Of a stretch of DNA of 7,568 bases, positions 6,528 through 7,568 are shown piece after piece. A model generated the notes under the pieces. That model saw only the letters and a list, made by a program, of their open reading frames with translations, did not search any database and was not told the DNA's origin. This stretch comes from Treponema sp. Lineage in GTDB: Bacteria > Spirochaetota > Spirochaetia > Treponematales > Breznakiellaceae. How positions within the stretch are numbered: the first letter of the stretch is position 1; every line of letters begins with the position of its first letter. The stretch lies in contig JAITAN010000248.1 in assembly GCA_031284105.1 (NCBI GenBank), positions 1 to 7,568 of the forward strand, given 5' to 3'. Both the position numbers and the translations under genes were made by a program.

Positions 6528-6610
6528 CTTTCTTATACGAATTAAAAATCCCCGTATTCTCTCTCTACGTTTTTTCTCTTTTTCAATCCGTTCTTTACAA
6601 GGAGGTTCTT

Positions 6611-6700
6611 ATGGCGCGTATCAATGTCATAAGCGAGGTTTTACGCCGTATTCGGGTAAACGCGATGGCCCCAACGCGGGCGCGCGGATTGAAACGATAG
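6611..6700 (+). CDS. 29-residue peptide resembling the N-terminus of the HU-like protein
   Basis: A short ORF with an excellent ribosome binding site, AAGGAGG (6599-6605), 5 bases before the ATG. The peptide MARINVISEVLRRIRVNA continues to a basic end, ARGLKR. Residues 4-13 and onward align with the first helix of the HU-like protein downstream (IDDVEQVLHRIRVK): V, L, R, I, R and V are identical. Five of those six shared residues use different synonymous codons, so this is not a recent copy. The SD-to-ATG layout is nearly the same in both units (GGAGGTTCTTATG versus GGAGGTTATTATG). Either it is a degenerate remnant of a tandem paralogue, or a retained small peptide that could act as a leader or bind the HU-like protein. 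It ends 94 bases before that gene, probably on the same transcript. Confidence 0.6.
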   Translation: MARINVISEVLRRIRVNAMAPTRARGLKR

Positions 6701-6730
6701 GGAAGAACCAATAACGAAGCCTGAACAACG

Positions 6731-6775
6731 AATAATGAACCATGAGCAATGGTTTATCACGTATGATTCATAATT
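6731..6775. repeat. nested inverted repeats between mini-ORF and HU-like gene
   Basis: AACCAT (6738-6743) pairs with ATGGTT (6749-6754) around GAGCA. Outside it, AATAATGAA (6731-6739) pairs with TTCATAATT (6767-6775) with one mismatch; the two arms overlap slightly, so they are alternative foldings. The surrounding spacer (6701-6780) is a degenerate run of GAAC/ATAA-type units. It ends 9 bases before the GGAGG of the HU-like gene, so a fold here could affect its translation. Confidence 0.35.
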
Positions 6776-6794
6776 AATGACTATGGAGGTTATT

Positions 6795-7568
6795 ATGTCG
6801 GTTATTGATGATGTTGAGCAGGTATTGCACCGGATCCGCGTAAAGCTGTATCCCAGCCACCTGCCTGGAAAGGAGGGCGAACTCATCGCCCGGACGGAGA
6901 ACGAGAGGAGCCTCTTGTCTGAAGAAGTATGCAAGTCGGCGAAGGAGCGGGGCGGCTTTACCGGCAGCCTCGACGACCTGAACGAGCATGTAACCATCTT
7001 CCTGCGAGAGACCGCGCACCAGCTCTGTGACGGCTACGAGGTCAACTTCGGTGGCCTTTTCGCGATCTACCCCAACGTGGGCGGCGTATTCGCCAATGAA
7101 TACGATCCGGTGGACAAGGACAAGCACAAGGTGAACTTCCGCTTCAGGACGCTTAGCGGACTGCGCCGCCTTGCGGACCGCATCGAAGTCGTCTCGGTGG
7201 GACTTGCCGCGGCTTCGGGGTACATCACCGAGGTAAGCGATGTAACGACCGGGCTGGTGAACGAAACCGTTACAAGCGGCGGAATCTTTATGCTCACGGG
7301 CAACAAGATAAAGGTTGCGGGGCAGCCCGATCAGACCGGCGTGTTCTTTTTCGCGCCGGGCAGTCCCCCGGGCAGCCCTGACGAGAGCGTCAAGGTTACG
7401 GCCAACTTTGCTATCAACGACCCGTCCCAGATTGTCGGCACGGTACCGCAACTGACTGCTGACAAGGACTGGTATATCGAGGTCCGCACCAACTACTCTG
7501 GCAACTCGTCAAACCCGCTGAAGGAGATCCGCGCGATACGGAGCTCGTTCACGGTGAGGCAGGGCTGA
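6795..7568 (+). CDS. HU-like DNA-binding protein with C-terminal DUF4469 Ig-like domain
   Basis: A complete 257-residue protein whose TGA is the last base of the window. Residues 1-130 resemble the HU/IHF-like domain of Bacteroidetes-type proteins: helix 4-16, helix 42-53, helix 60-78, then the two-stranded arm GYEVNFGGLFAIYPNVGG (80-97) and HKVNFRFRT (111-119). From about 145 a second domain matches the DUF4469 Ig-like family: GGIFMLTGNKIKVAG (162-176), VKVTANFAINDPSQIVG (199-215), WYIEVRTNYSG (226-236) and IRSSFTV (248-254). No signal peptide is present. It is probably a nucleoid or DNA-associated protein; the role of the second domain is unknown. ATG 6795 is chosen over 6777 and 6783 because GGAGG (6785-6789) lies 5 bases before it. 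Codons here strongly favour C/G endings, unlike the neighbours, suggesting high expression or separate origin. A 12-base tandem duplication encodes PGSPPGSP (188-195). Confidence 0.88.
   Translation: MSVIDDVEQVLHRIRVKLYPSHLPGKEGELIARTENERSLLSEEVCKSAKERGGFTGSLDDLNEHVTIFLRETAHQLCDGYEVNFGGLFAIYPNVGGVFANEYDPVDKDKHKVNFRFRTLSGLRRLADRIEVVSVGLAAASGYITEVSDVTTGLVNETVTSGGIFMLTGNKIKVAGQPDQTGVFFFAPGSPPGSPDESVKVTANFAINDPSQIVGTVPQLTADKDWYIEVRTNYSGNSSNPLKEIRAIRSSFTVRQG

Larger units (their letters stand above)
6120..6600. other. long non-coding region upstream of the mini-ORF/HU unit
   Basis: No convincing gene of normal size lies here. Two overlapping frames (from ATG 6397 and from ATG 6410) run through the C tract but show low-complexity, non-protein-like sequence. 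The region holds the duplicated hairpin/promoter element (6181-6350), the inverted repeat ACTTTT/AAAAGT (6220-6225 with 6235-6240), and a 10-base direct repeat CCATACTATA (6261-6270 and 6464-6473). It also has two small hairpins (GGGCG/CGCCC, 6436-6448; GCGC/GCGC, 6452-6464), the C15 run and a pyrimidine-rich leader (6555-6597). No clear intrinsic terminator for xseA is visible. Confidence 0.6.

Noticed and set aside
6774..7451. 225-residue open frame on the minus strand
   Set aside because: Antisense to the HU-DUF4469 gene, which has a good SD and recognisable domains; the frame is open because of the gene's C/G-ending codons.

Overview
The window looks like chromosomal DNA of a mid-GC bacterium. 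My best guess is a treponeme-like spirochaete of the termite-gut type. That placement is an inference from the HU-like/DUF4469 protein family (known to me from Bacteroidetes and treponemes), from the overall gene style and from roughly even base composition; no single marker proves it.

Layout. Positions 1-349 hold no convincing gene: a hairpin-rich GC-rich block (about 39-147), then AT-rich DNA with a possible extended -10 promoter and two ATTGCAAT palindromes. A leftward operon follows, transcribed from about 3434 down to 350: a 67-residue heavy-metal-binding (CopZ-like) protein, a DUF58 membrane protein and a multi-spanning membrane protein whose tail resembles DUF4129. DUF58 and DUF4129-type proteins commonly sit together with a MoxR ATPase; here no MoxR gene is present and a small metal-binding protein heads the operon.

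A rightward operon starts at 3479 from a promoter lying back-to-back with the first, their -35 boxes being the two halves of one perfect palindrome. It encodes a membrane-anchored protein with a degenerate kinase-like C-lobe, then xseA (exonuclease VII large subunit) after a 1-base gap. The predicted start of transcription falls on the pseudokinase ATG, so that mRNA may be leaderless. No xseB follows.

Positions 6120-6610 are a long non-coding stretch with a duplicated hairpin/promoter element, small inverted repeats, a run of 15 C and a pyrimidine-rich leader. After it come two translation units with almost identical ribosome binding sites: a 29-codon ORF, and a 257-residue HU-like DNA-binding protein with a C-terminal DUF4469 (Ig-like) domain that ends exactly at the window edge. 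The short peptide resembles the first helix of the HU-like protein, with matching residues but mostly different synonymous codons. The C run sits where the -35 box of a -10 hexamer at 6522 should be, an arrangement known from phase-variable promoters in other bacteria. The C15 / mini-ORF / HU-DUF4469 unit is the most unusual part of the window.
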